Of a stretch of DNA of 64,000 bases, positions 46,501 through 58,500 are shown in pieces. The notes below the pieces were generated by a model that made no database searches, was not told where the DNA came from, and saw only the letters and a list, made by a program, of their open reading frames with translations. This DNA comes from Gerris lacustris (Eukaryota; Arthropoda; Insecta; Hemiptera; Gerridae): the NCBI GenBank assembly GCA_951217055.1, contig OX578276.1, forward strand, positions 61,007,307 to 61,071,306, in the 5' to 3' direction. Both the position numbers and the translations under genes were made by a program. Every line of letters starts with the position of its first letter. The stretch's first letter is position 1.

Positions 46501-49500
46501 AAGTATACGTCACAAGGTCAAAACGCTTTAGGTTAACTAATATAATATAGAAAAATATTAAACATATGAATTCTATAATTCAAAATATAAATTCAAAATA
46601 AACAATATAGTTTTACATGTTCAGGATCCAGTCTCTTTCTAATTTCTTTGCAAATGTAATACTCCCAATGACAAGCAGGTTTCTCAATTTTAAGAGCGTA
46701 AAATTTGTCATTGCAAGATACTCTCATTACTTTTGCATATGCTCCTTTAAATGATTCTCCAGTAAGCGAGTATACACTGTCACCTACAAAATTATTAAAA
46801 AAAAAAGATTAAAAAATGAACACCATAATGAGATAACTGTGAAGAAATCCTTTCTATAATAAATGCACTTACTACTTGTAATGTACAAACCTAATTTCAG
46901 AGTCTTGGTGATATTTGGAAGCCTGTTGTTGATAACATGATATTCCTGTAAGTCACTGGGGTTTATATTATATGGATAGTTTATTTTCTTCAATAGAGTT
47001 TCAAGAAGTTTTGGACAAAATGGGTTATTGGTATTAATGTCGAGATTTTCTAATGTCCTTTCAACATCTGAAAAATTATTATATTAAATGTTACAAATAT
47101 AGTATACATCAGATCAGATCAGGTTAGGGAGAGAAAGTGGCGATGGACAAACTACTCACTATGAAAACTAACATGAGAAGACCACATTCAATTTAAATTC
47201 ATGAGTAAGGAGGCATGGTTGGCATAGGAATCGAGATAAAAAGATACGATAAAAGTAATTTGCTACAATCAAAGGGAAAGGGGGGGGGGGGGGGGGGTAA
47301 CAAAATCTTGAATGTAAATTAACAAGAAATTGTATTAAATTATAAAAAACGCAGCAGGAACTGGTTTGATAATAAAATAAATATTACCTAACATACTGAC
47401 TGGTCTGTGTTCATTTCCACTACTGCCAGAACTTGGTGTTTCTTTGCTTGCTTCAAAAATTACACTTAAAACTCCAGTGTCAGATTTTTGGTGAATGGCA
47501 GTACTACTAAAAATCATGAAAAGATAAATTAAAATTAAAAAACACAACCTACATAACTGAAATTTTTGATTTTAAAAAATCAAACTATAGCTTCTCAATT
47601 CATACTGAAAAATTATTACAAATAAAGTAGGTTACTTAACATAAAAAAAAAAAGACGCTCTACTGTATATATATTTTTCTATTTTGTTTATTTTATTTAT
47701 TTGCCTGTTTCTTTTATGGTCAACAAATTATTAACAAACACTGTGCGGGATTAACTATGTTTGTTAATAATTATATTATGAAGAGTATAAAATACTTGAA
47801 TTTTAAATAATTAAAACAAAGTGATTAAACTAAAAAGTTATGACTGATAGTTAATCATTGTGAAACACTAAAGATCACAACAAGTAGATAAGCAAAGTCT
47901 TGATCAACTCATTGATCGGGACATAAAAGTCATAACAAAAAATCTTAAAACTTCTTAAATATTAAAATTGTTTTAAACAAAACTTCCAATAAAAACTCCA
48001 TAAGAGTTAAGTTATCTTCTTCCATATTTCAATAAGTAGATAGTCCACAGGCCACCATAAGAAGTGAGTCGCTGATTGATAAAGTTTTCTTACCTTATGG
48101 AATCGCTTATTTATGCCTTGTCCACCGATGAATTGGGTATATGGCAACTGGGCGCTGGGCCATTTCTTTTTTGTTGACATGCCAAACTTGCCCTTCTGCG
48201 GGAACATTGAAAACAGATGGATAAAGTTTTGATTTTCACAGGATCGTTTAATTAAATTATGTCAAAAACAGTGGTAAAGGTGGCCACCGATACGAGTGGG
48301 CCGTTTTCTTTTCAACGTCCCCGCAGAGCGATATGTTTGGGGCGGTGGCCACCCCAAACGGCCCACTCTTATCGGTGGCCACCTTTACCACCGTTTTTGA
48401 AACAATTTAATTAAACGATCCTGTGAAAATCAAAACTTTATCCATCTCTTTTCAATGTTCCATCAGAAGGGCAAGTTTGGCATGTCAACAAAAAAGAAAT
48501 GGCCCAGCGCCCAGTTGCCATATACCCAATTCATCGGTGGACAAGGCATAAATAAGCGATTCCATAAGGTAAGAAAACTTTATCAATCAGCGACTCACTT
48601 CTTATGGTGGCCTATGGACTAAGACAAATCATACCAAATTTATAAATTTTAACTAACCCTAAGCTATTCGGTTGAGGAGTATTTAAGTTTTCTTTTCCTT
48701 TTGTATTTGGTGTCGAAGAAAAAGCAATAAAATTAGTAAACACTTTTGTGTTGCAAGTTACATCATCAACATTCCAATCATTTGGGATCTGCAATAATAA
48801 TAAAGAATACAGACAACAAGTTAAATAGTAATAATTTAAATCTATATTTAAGTACTAATTTGAAATCATTACAATACCTGAGGTCTATTGGTCATGTCAG
48901 AACACGGGTTTGAGTCTAAACAAGTTGCAAGATCATCACTAACCAGTCCTTCTTCTTGAATTGCACTTCCAAACATTAATTGATGCTTGGCAGCACCTCG
49001 TTCAGCACTACCTTCCTGTGATTCTCCAAACTGTTGGTTAAACATTTAATTAAATATATATCAAACAAATAATTAATATGGCAAGTGTATCCTCTTTTTT
49101 TATTTTAACTTCAATATAGTTTTTATTAAAACATAATAATGGCGAATAAATATAATTACTGGTTGAATTGAGAGTTTTCTTTCTGAGAGTCTACCCTTTT
49201 GTAATTTAGAACCTGTGCCGCTACCTCTTAAAGCTCCTGCATTTTCAGGTTCACGACTGATAGAATCATTATAGACTGCAAATGCATTTCCATGTCCAGA
49301 CATTTTAGGAACTTCTGGTACTTTAAAACCTTCTGTTGGCTTAAAATCATCTGTAACATGTAAAAACAAGCAATGTGTGATTGATTTTTCCTTATCTGCT
49401 CTGAAGTGTAATACTGTTCTATACCAATTTTGACAAGATAATTAAAATATTGCAAGAATTATACTATGAACGAGTGAATTATATTATGATATACAGTCGA

Positions 49501-52500
49501 CTCTTGATAATACGAATTACTAGCGTTGGGAACCAATTGACTGAAAACAGTCGACTAATCGGTTGTTTTAAAACATTCATTCATTCGGTTGTGGATATCT
49601 AGTTTTCATCCGACTGATATCATTCTGTAGTTTGGAGTTGTAATTCGGACGTGTATAACGAGATAACGAGTGTCATGCACCTTCTCACCCCTCCTCAGCT
49701 CTGAGCCCTTCACCGTTGCTCCCTTCCCCTACCACTCTTAAATTAAAAACAAAAACATCCGATTGAAACATTCGACTTGCAGGTTCAGTCTCAGTCTATA
49801 TTTTTATTCGTATACCCTATTTCCGCTATGAAACTGTTTTCAGTCAATTGAATTCAGTCAATTGTTTTTTCCTGAATCGACTTATTCATTCGGTTGTTTT
49901 TTCTAGTCAGTTGTCCCAACTCTACGAATTACTTGATAATTCAAACTTCTCCGCGGGTCAGTTTGGTAAATCGAACACAACAAACAATGCATACACACTT
50001 GATACACTTGGTAAGACAAAGCATTATCGCCACTGGAGGATTGAAAGCTTTCTATAATTTAAAATGGAGGTTCCTCCCACTTCTAAATTTGTTTTAAAGT
50101 TTTCCGAAAATAATTATGACATATCTTATCAATTTCTATTAAATGTTTACTGTTTACAATCTCTCCCTTAATTAAATACTTAAAACGGAAGTGTACAACA
50201 ATTTATTTTCAGCACTGGTCACAGTGGAAAATGCTCTAGACTCGACTAAAGACTCCAGGCATCAATGCAGCAATAAACAACTTGCGATCATTTTAATTAA
50301 TAACTTCTTAATCACTAAACAAATCGAATACAAGTATAAAATGTACTCATTCATTTCTACCGATTGTATTTTCATATTATTTATGCACATACGTATATAT
50401 GTAATTTATGTCTATCTATATTATTATTAAAAAAGTTTTGTAAACAAACAAGTTCAGTGAGTGATGTATTCTAAACTGTGTGTAAGAGAGAGTTAGGAAA
50501 TACTCCCTGAGAAGAGGGGTTAGGCCGGGGGGAGACGGAATATCAAGAGGGTAATGAGCGGAATATCAAGGGAACTGTGACGTCATTCCCAAGGCAAAAG
50601 GTCAGCGATCCTAGCGGACAAATGTGGTACTTTAATTTGAAATGTGATTTAATTCCTTAAACTGCCACTAGGTGCAAATATATTTTTATAATAATTCTTA
50701 TCATAGTAAATAGACTTAAAATAATTCTAATACAATAGACCCCCCCCCCCCATATTCGACCTCGGAATATCCGACTCCTCGGTTTATTGGACCATGACAC
50801 CCCTTGGTTAAAAAAAAGAAGTTTAATCTGCCACGACCGAACTTCATCGTTATCAGAATATTAAGTATAAAACAATAAAAGCAGCCAGTCGGTTCTTTGT
50901 TGTCATACAGATACTGATCGCTAGACTTAGTTTCTTATTATCGTAAATATTAAAATGCAGTAGAACCCAGTAGAAGTAGTTGGATATCCGACCTCAGGAT
51001 ATCCAACTCCTCGGAATATCCGACCATGACACCCCTTGGTTAAAAAAAAAAATTATAATCTAACACAACCAAACTTCATCCTTATCAGAATATTGAGTAT
51101 AAAACAATAAAAGCAGCCAGTCGGTTTTTTGCTATCAGACACTTTGTTTGTTATTATCATTCTATATTTACAATCCAGTGTTGCACTATATTTTTAGTGA
51201 ATATGGCGGCTCAACTGAAACGAAAACAGGTTTTGTTGTAGAAGTTAGATGTTCTTTAACAGCTTCACAAGGTGAGTCCCTTCTAAAGCTAGCTTCAGAG
51301 TTAAGTTGGTGTAACAACAATTAAAGATTAATAAGGGTCAGAAAGACTTGGAAGCGTATTCCTCAACTGGAATAGTATGAATATCATCATATACAATATA
51401 CAGAATAGAGTGTGTAAGTTCATTTTTAATAATAAAGATTTAATTCTTACTCTGAAATATTCGCTTTTCTTAGTTCCTTGGATTATCCGACCTTTTTTAT
51501 GTTCCGACCATGCTCCGGTCCCGTAGGTGACTGATATGAGGGGTTCTACTACTGTACTCTATACTAGGCAGCGGCCCCTTTTTGGAGTTGACGTGCGAAG
51601 CAAGTAGGGTAAATTAAAAATAAACTTTTAGTAATTCAAATTTACTTTTTGATGATTTAGAACAACTTGATAAATCAAACTCTCAATAATATGAATTGAG
51701 TTTTGAATTATCGAGAGTTGACTGTACTTGAATTTTAAATAATTAAAAGAAAATTACTAAACTAAAAAGTTATTACAATGAAAAAGTGATCAAAAGTCAA
51801 AGAGTTAAGTTGATTGTTGGTTAAAATTTTATAAGATTGAGTTCCAAATAATCTCAGAAAAAATTGCTAAGTTTTAGTTTTTTTTAACACAATGAACATA
51901 AAACTCTGATCCTTACATAAAACCTGGTTTAATTACTTAAAAAGATTTATGTTGACCTAACACCTTTTTAATTTTAGTGTAATCATAAAAAACCTACAAA
52001 TCAGGTATATTATTTAAATAAAATAAATGAAACTTACCAAAAGGAGTTGGGCTACCAAACATTCCTTGTATTATATTAAGAGCAGCTTTAGTATGGGCAG
52101 TGGTAGACACATCATTAAGCTGTAAAATAACACATTAATATCAAGGAAAAACTAACAGTGCTACGTAATAAATAGGTATAGCAGATGCAAACAATAACAA
52201 CAAAAATTAAGAGTATAAAGATAGTGCAAACCTTGTACTTGAATATTTTTTTGGTTGCCTGGCACAAATTAAAAATACTAGAGTACTGCTATTTGCTATA
52301 CTTATTTTAAATAAATGAATAAGCCACAAAATAAAATTAGATATAAAGGGTGTTACCTGATGATCCTTGGATGACGGAGAGATTGGAGGATTAGAAGTTG
52401 CAGGTACATCAAAATCACTAACATGATGTTTTGCCTTTTCTTTTTCAATTCCTGTCACGAAAAATAATATAATTATTTAAAGAGCATAACCTTCTTATTT

Positions 52501-55500
52501 GTAAATATTCTGAGAGTAAAATTCTTTTTTTAAATATAAAGACTGTATTTTTACTCGCTTATAATTAACTTAACATGTTTGTCAGGGACAAATCTTGAAA
52601 TCTAAATTTAACCCCCTTCCTGTATACCTAGAAAGCTGAAACTTTTACAGATTATTTATTTCAATGACAATACAATAATCGGTCATTAGTTTACCAAATT
52701 ATTAGTATTAGTTGATAAATCTCAAAATTTCTGAGAAATTTTGGCTGTAAAATTCAAATTCAATTTTAAGCAAACACGACAAGTAAATGATAAGAGGGAT
52801 AATTTCTGTTTAAATAATTTAATTTTAAATGGCAAAGATGTTGCTGCAGAGTAGAGCAAGCTCGATTAGAACCCTGTTAAAATCGCCTTAGACATCACAG
52901 TTGCCCGCATGCCTCAGGCTAACAAACCTACAAATAACAATACATTTTGATTTATCAGGAATAATTTTGGTGACATAATTTGATAAGATTTTTTTTCAGG
53001 AATTCCAAAAAAAAAAAAAAAAAAACACTGACAACTGAGGATAGAACAGATTACAATATTTAATGTGACAAAGACTAAAAAGTAGAAAATAATATTTAAA
53101 AAAAAAATATACATAATATATAAATAAATAACACGCTTTTATAAACCATGTACTAATAAAGGAGAAAATATTTGCTTACAGCCACATTACAACGAAAAAT
53201 TTAAGTATCAAAAAAATTAAACAACTAAATGACTTGTTACAGAGGTTCTGAGTTACATTGTGAATTGGAAAAAATCCGTGCTATTGAGGTTGTTTGGATA
53301 ATAATAGTCGCGTTATAGAGGTTAATTTAACATTATGTGTAATGGCAATCACAAGGGGATTTGAAAATTGCACTTGTAATTGAGGTTGTCGTGTTATTGA
53401 GGGTCGTGTAAGCGAGGTTCTTACTGTATTAACATTTTCCATTAAAAAAAAATCCACATCTATTACTTTAAAAATAATAAAATTTAATAAGAAAAATTAT
53501 TATGCTTACTCTGAAAATATCTTAGAGCCTGGACTTCTTCCATCTGACATTCACCAGAACCAAAATAAACCTAATAGCAGAATTAGTTGGGTATTAAATA
53601 AAAACAAAACAAAATAGGTTATCAAATTAAAAAAGGGTAAGTAGGATTGTAAACTGAATTCAAACCAATTCTTAATAGTGAGAGTAGCATGAGAGCAAAA
53701 AATAAAATAACTAATTGTCTACAACACATGTGGGCAACCTCTAGCCCACAGCATGCTTTGATCCAGCCGATGTGTGTTTATTATATCATACAAAAAGTCG
53801 TTCAGTTATTTCAAAACTTCAAACAAGTCTATGTTTTATCGACTTATTTTTATCATAATATATCGATAAATAATATTAATAGATATCACATCATAATCAC
53901 TATGTAGCAGCAAGATATAAAAGCATTAGTCACTCACTGTGAGGTATAATGATTGAGGACTGTATTTTATTAATATCAATGAATATGTGCTTTCAGTACA
54001 CATAAAGAGTCCATGGATAATTTAACAAATCATACTTGTTCGTTAACCAGAATAATCGGCCAGCCAATTTAAGGTGTTGGCCATTTAAAAGTCTGTTTTA
54101 GCTATATTATAATGACATTATTCTTGTCTGGCAAACAATAAAACTAATCTAAAGTCTCTAGCTCAAAGTGTCCCAGTATACTATGAAAAAAACCTAAAAA
54201 ATAGTTTTTGTTTTTTGACAAAGAGCACCTGTGATTTTTCAAAAGATTTTTGGGTACTTTCAGAGATACATGTGCGTTAACGACAGACGGGTAAATGCAG
54301 GAAATTAAAAATCATCACCTTAAAAATGCACTGTTTGATATTTAATGAACGGAAAATTAATATTTTGTGAACAGATTATTGATTCGGCCTGTAACTTGGC
54401 GGAAAAATGGCAATCTGGCTCCAGTTGAGAAAAGGTTGCCCTACAACTAAAAGCCAGTGTACCATTTTGGACCCTTCTTCAGGTCATAACATGTGCGGCC
54501 TCAATTTATTGAGTGACATCTAATAATCTTAAATTTGTTTAACACATGACTAATAATGTGGAAGTTTATGAGATAAATTACAAAAATACATACATTATGA
54601 ATATAAGAATTATTTACTTACCAGATGTTTAGCATACATTGAGAGTTTGTTTGGATCTTCTGGTTCTGCTAGGTAAAGAGGACAGGTAAAGTTATCAGGT
54701 TGTCCTGGTCTTAAAGGATTCAGTTCCCAATCTGAATAATATTTATTAAAAAGCAATAAGAGAATGTAGGGATGCATATATATCAGTTTAAAAGGAACAT
54801 GTATTGAGAAAGGCGTCTTAAGAGAGTTAACAAAGACTCATGACCTATTAAAAATGAATGATTAGAGTACGGCAGTGTGTTCCCTTCGGCTGGCAGGTAC
54901 AAGTACAGTGCACAAAGACGAAAGTGTCCTTAGTCCTTATAATAGAAAGTTAATAAGTTCTTTACAATTAGCTGAGCATGAGAATGTAACTCAAGTTTAA
55001 GATTATATTTGTGCATATGTGGTAGACCACTCTACTTGAAAACTAACTTTCTACCAATAGTCCAGGAGATAGCGTGCAAAAAAAAAGTGTCTGACTAACA
55101 TCAAGCTAGAATTTTGTCTATAAGTAAATGTTTTGGTGCCTTTTAAGAATATGTGGTCGGCTAAGTTCGTCTGCGGGACATAGCTAGGCAATAGGCATTT
55201 GAAAAAAAAAACGGTGGAGAGCGGCCATGTCCCGCTCTTTTTGGTGGACAATGTGATTCTCATGATCCTGAGTACTAAATTAGTTAGTAGACCAAAAATC
55301 AAGTTGATGTCCGACAGACGAACTTAGCCGACCACATATTCAGGGTGGCCACTAATAAAGCTTGACAAAATTCCCTGACTTTTCCCTGACATTTCCCTGA
55401 CCTACTTCAGGTTTTCCCTGACCATCATCGATATTTATTTTACAAAATTTACCTTTAAAAAGTTAAAGATCATCAAGCTAAAATAGAATTCATATACAAG

Positions 55501-58500
55501 TTGATAATTACTTAGCCCAATGTTTTTCATATATTAGTTTTCATGATTTTCGTAAAAAAATGTAATTATTATAGAACATTTCATCAAAATGTATCATAAA
55601 AATAACTTTGCCTCGGCGGGGAATCGAACCCGGGGCTCTCTCCGCCCGCATTTAAAGCTATTTTCTCAGGAATTAAATTTTTCCCATGAAAACGGCTTAT
55701 AGCGTTAGATTTGTAAATTCAATTTTTAAGTTTTTGGTAGTATTCATACTACGGAACGTTTAAATTTTAATTTAAATCAAATTATAATTACTATTTACAA
55801 CGGGAGACAGACAGAGAAAAATAGACTTCAGCACCGGGATTCGACCACGAGCCTCCTTTATCTATCTCCCGTTGTAAATAGTAGTTATAATTTGATTTAA
55901 ATTAAAATTTAAATGTTCCGTAGTATGAAAACTACCAAAAACTTAAAAATTGAATATATAATTGATTGTACTAGATACAGGTACAAATTGGGTACTTTAT
56001 AATTGTCAAAATCGGTCCGGTAGTGTGAGCTCCAGATGTCTGCACAGACGTCAGATAGACAAAAGGGACCTCAAAACGTCTAAATCCATCGAGATCTCAA
56101 AATCGAATTTTCGCGCCATTGCAATACTTCTTCTTTAATGAAAAAGTAAATTATGTGTGAAACCTAGTATTTTGTCGGGTCCACACCGGTTTTTCCTGTT
56201 AAGCGTTTTCCTGTTCAACGCTAAAAAGTATAAACTAATCGTAACCTTTCCTTATTATCTTAGAAAGTAACAATTCACGTATTTTGACTTTCTCATATAA
56301 AAGAGAAAGTATTGTGATGGCGCAAAAATTCAATTTTGATGGATTTACACGTTTTGAGGTCCCCTGAGTCCAAAAAAGTGGTTTTTAAAAAATGTCTGTC
56401 TGTCGTATGTCTGTCTGTGCAGACACCTGGAGCCTAAACTACTGGGCTGATTTTGACGAAATTTGGCTCACATGTGTAGGAAAATCATACCCCGAGGCGA
56501 TGTCGAGAAATGAATTTTAGCTCTAAATTTGGGGGCGCTACACCTCAAAAACTCTGAAAAAACGTGAAAAAATATGATTTCTCGAAAACGGTTCCGACGA
56601 TTTTGATAAAAAAAAAAATCTAAAATGTAGTCCATTTAAATGAATCTAACGATATATGCCGTTTTCCGGGGAAAAATCTAGTTCCTGAGAAAAAAGCTTA
56701 AAACGCGGACGGAGAGAGCCCGGGTTCGATTCCCTGCCCAGGAGAAGTAATTTTTATGATAAATGTTGATGAAATGTTCAATAATAATTAAATCTACATA
56801 CGAAAACTAGTAAATGGAAAACACTGTGCTAAGTAATTATAAACTCGTATATGAGAAAGTTTGTCTGAGTTGTCTTGGACCGATTTTTTGATATAATTTC
56901 TAAGTATAGAGGTCGTTAATCCTTCTGCCTTTGTTCCAAAGACGGTATTTTTTATTTTTATAAGAAATTTCGAGAAAGTTAAGGTTTCTGTGCTTTAAAA
57001 TGATGAAATAATGATTTTAATTGCCTGCAGATTTTCCCTGACCTATGACAAAATTCCCTGACTTTTCCCTGACATTTCCCTGTCGGCCGAAATTCCCTGA
57101 CTTTTCCCTGTATTCCCGGTTTTCCCGGTCTGTGGCCACCCTGATATTCTTAAAAGGCACCAAAACATTAACTTAACACAAAATTCTAGCTTGATGTTAG
57201 TCAGACCCTTTTTTGCATGCTGTCTCCTGGACTACAAAAGAAACAAAACAAAAAGTGCAAATTTATAACTTTTTAAAATTAAAAAAAAAAATTAAACAAC
57301 TCAAATCAGGTGGGAGGGGTTGACAGATATAAATTTAACATAAAATGAATTTCCAACCGTTGCGATTTACACCTTTCAAAATTTTAGAATTTCTTGTTGA
57401 ATGGACAATCTTTAGGCGTAATAAAAACAATTTTATTAACTTGTTAATAATCATAAAATGAATGGTTAGGCAATAAAATTATTAATATTATTCTTTAAGA
57501 TTTGATTCAACTCCATAGAATCTACATTCTACATAATACAAAAGAAACAAAATAGTATGACAGCACTTCCATTAAAATAAGTATGCTGCAGTATTTTCTT
57601 TTACATTTAATTATTTTAAACGTTTCTTTTTCAGTCCAGATGTTTTAATACATTATTGTATTGATAATATTATATTAATACAAATCCTTAAAACATACTA
57701 GGAACCTCTTATAAAGATTAACACTTCTGAATAATTTCTTAAGTTCATTAAACATTTATAAAGCAATTAAATTAGAATTCAAGCAGAAGGAAGATAAAAA
57801 AATAAAATCAAATTATAAGAAAAAATATAATTAATACAAACCTTGATACTCTTATGAACTTTATTTTAATGATTAATTGACTACTTACTTTTAACTTCTA
57901 GTAATTTCTCCTGCAATAAAAAATTAAATAAAACATTATGTAAATTCCTTAAATTAAAATTGTAAATTAATACAGAGCATGTAAACCATGATCATAGTTA
58001 GGGAAATGCTTATGAACCTGATATCATATATAATTACCTGTTCTTCATGTTTGTAGCAAATGCAAGAAATATTTAACACTTCACACGATGCACTTCCTAA
58101 GAGGACTTTTTTACCAATATAACTCTCTATTTCTCTAGAAAAAAAAAAACTGGTTGGTTTATATAAAAAAAAGTGTAGCTAATTAAAAATAAAAAATAAA
58201 GTATGTAGCAACGAAAAGCTGCACTTAGCAATAACTTGAAAAATTGTTCCAATATATTGGAAACACCAAGCAAGGGATTCTATCAAGAAATAATTCCTCA
58301 AGATTTATTTGTTTAAACATTATAGAATTAGAGATGTTAATAGAAGTAAACAAGCTGCGAAGAGCACTTCTAATGAAAGGGTTGACAGCTTAAAACAGAG
58401 CTTAAAAAATACCATATTTCAGTTATAAAAATAGGAATTCAAAAGCCAACTCTAGGCGAGTATACACAAGTAAAAGAGGTACCCTCCACATTCTCGCCAA

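Larger units (their letters stand above)
49494..51724. mobile_element. Pogo-like TIR element enclosing two younger insertions
   Basis: The ends are CAGTCGACTCTTGATAAT and its inverted form (CAGTCAACTCTCGATAAT read inward), each bordered by TA. Inside lie a hAT MITE (49521-49924) and a Tigger-like relic (50733-51554). What remains of the host element is about 1 kb with no recognisable transposase. It occupies the BUB1 intron between exons 52038-52119 and 49160-49350. Confidence 0.65.
55341..57143. mobile_element. CAGGGTGGCCAC element with TTTCCCTGAC repeats, carrying further inverted repeats
   Basis: The inverted termini are CAGGGTGGCCAC on both sides. Subterminal repeats of CCCTGACTTTTCCCTGAC and CCCTGACATTTCCCTGAC run near both ends. 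ATATT occurs directly on both sides. The terminus looks hAT-like, but the 5-bp flank does not fit the usual 8 bp. Inside are a head-to-head pair of a dispersed repeat (55492-56148 and 56288-56860) and another fold-back (arms 55717-55807 and 55865-55955). Confidence 0.6.
55060..57232. mobile_element. Nested fold-back complex (outer palindromic MITE)
   Basis: The outer element has about 90-bp inverted arms starting GTCCAGGAGA (55060-55152) and ending TCTCCTGGAC (57144-57232), with TA on both sides. Its original centre AAGAATATTCTT was split by the element at 55341-57143. The left arm was also hit by a fold-back at 55153-55335. The terminal GTCC next to TA is shared with the palindrome at 48043-48619, although the arms differ. 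It lies in the 3.2 kb BUB1 intron between exons 57889-57910 and 54622-54731. Confidence 0.7.
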
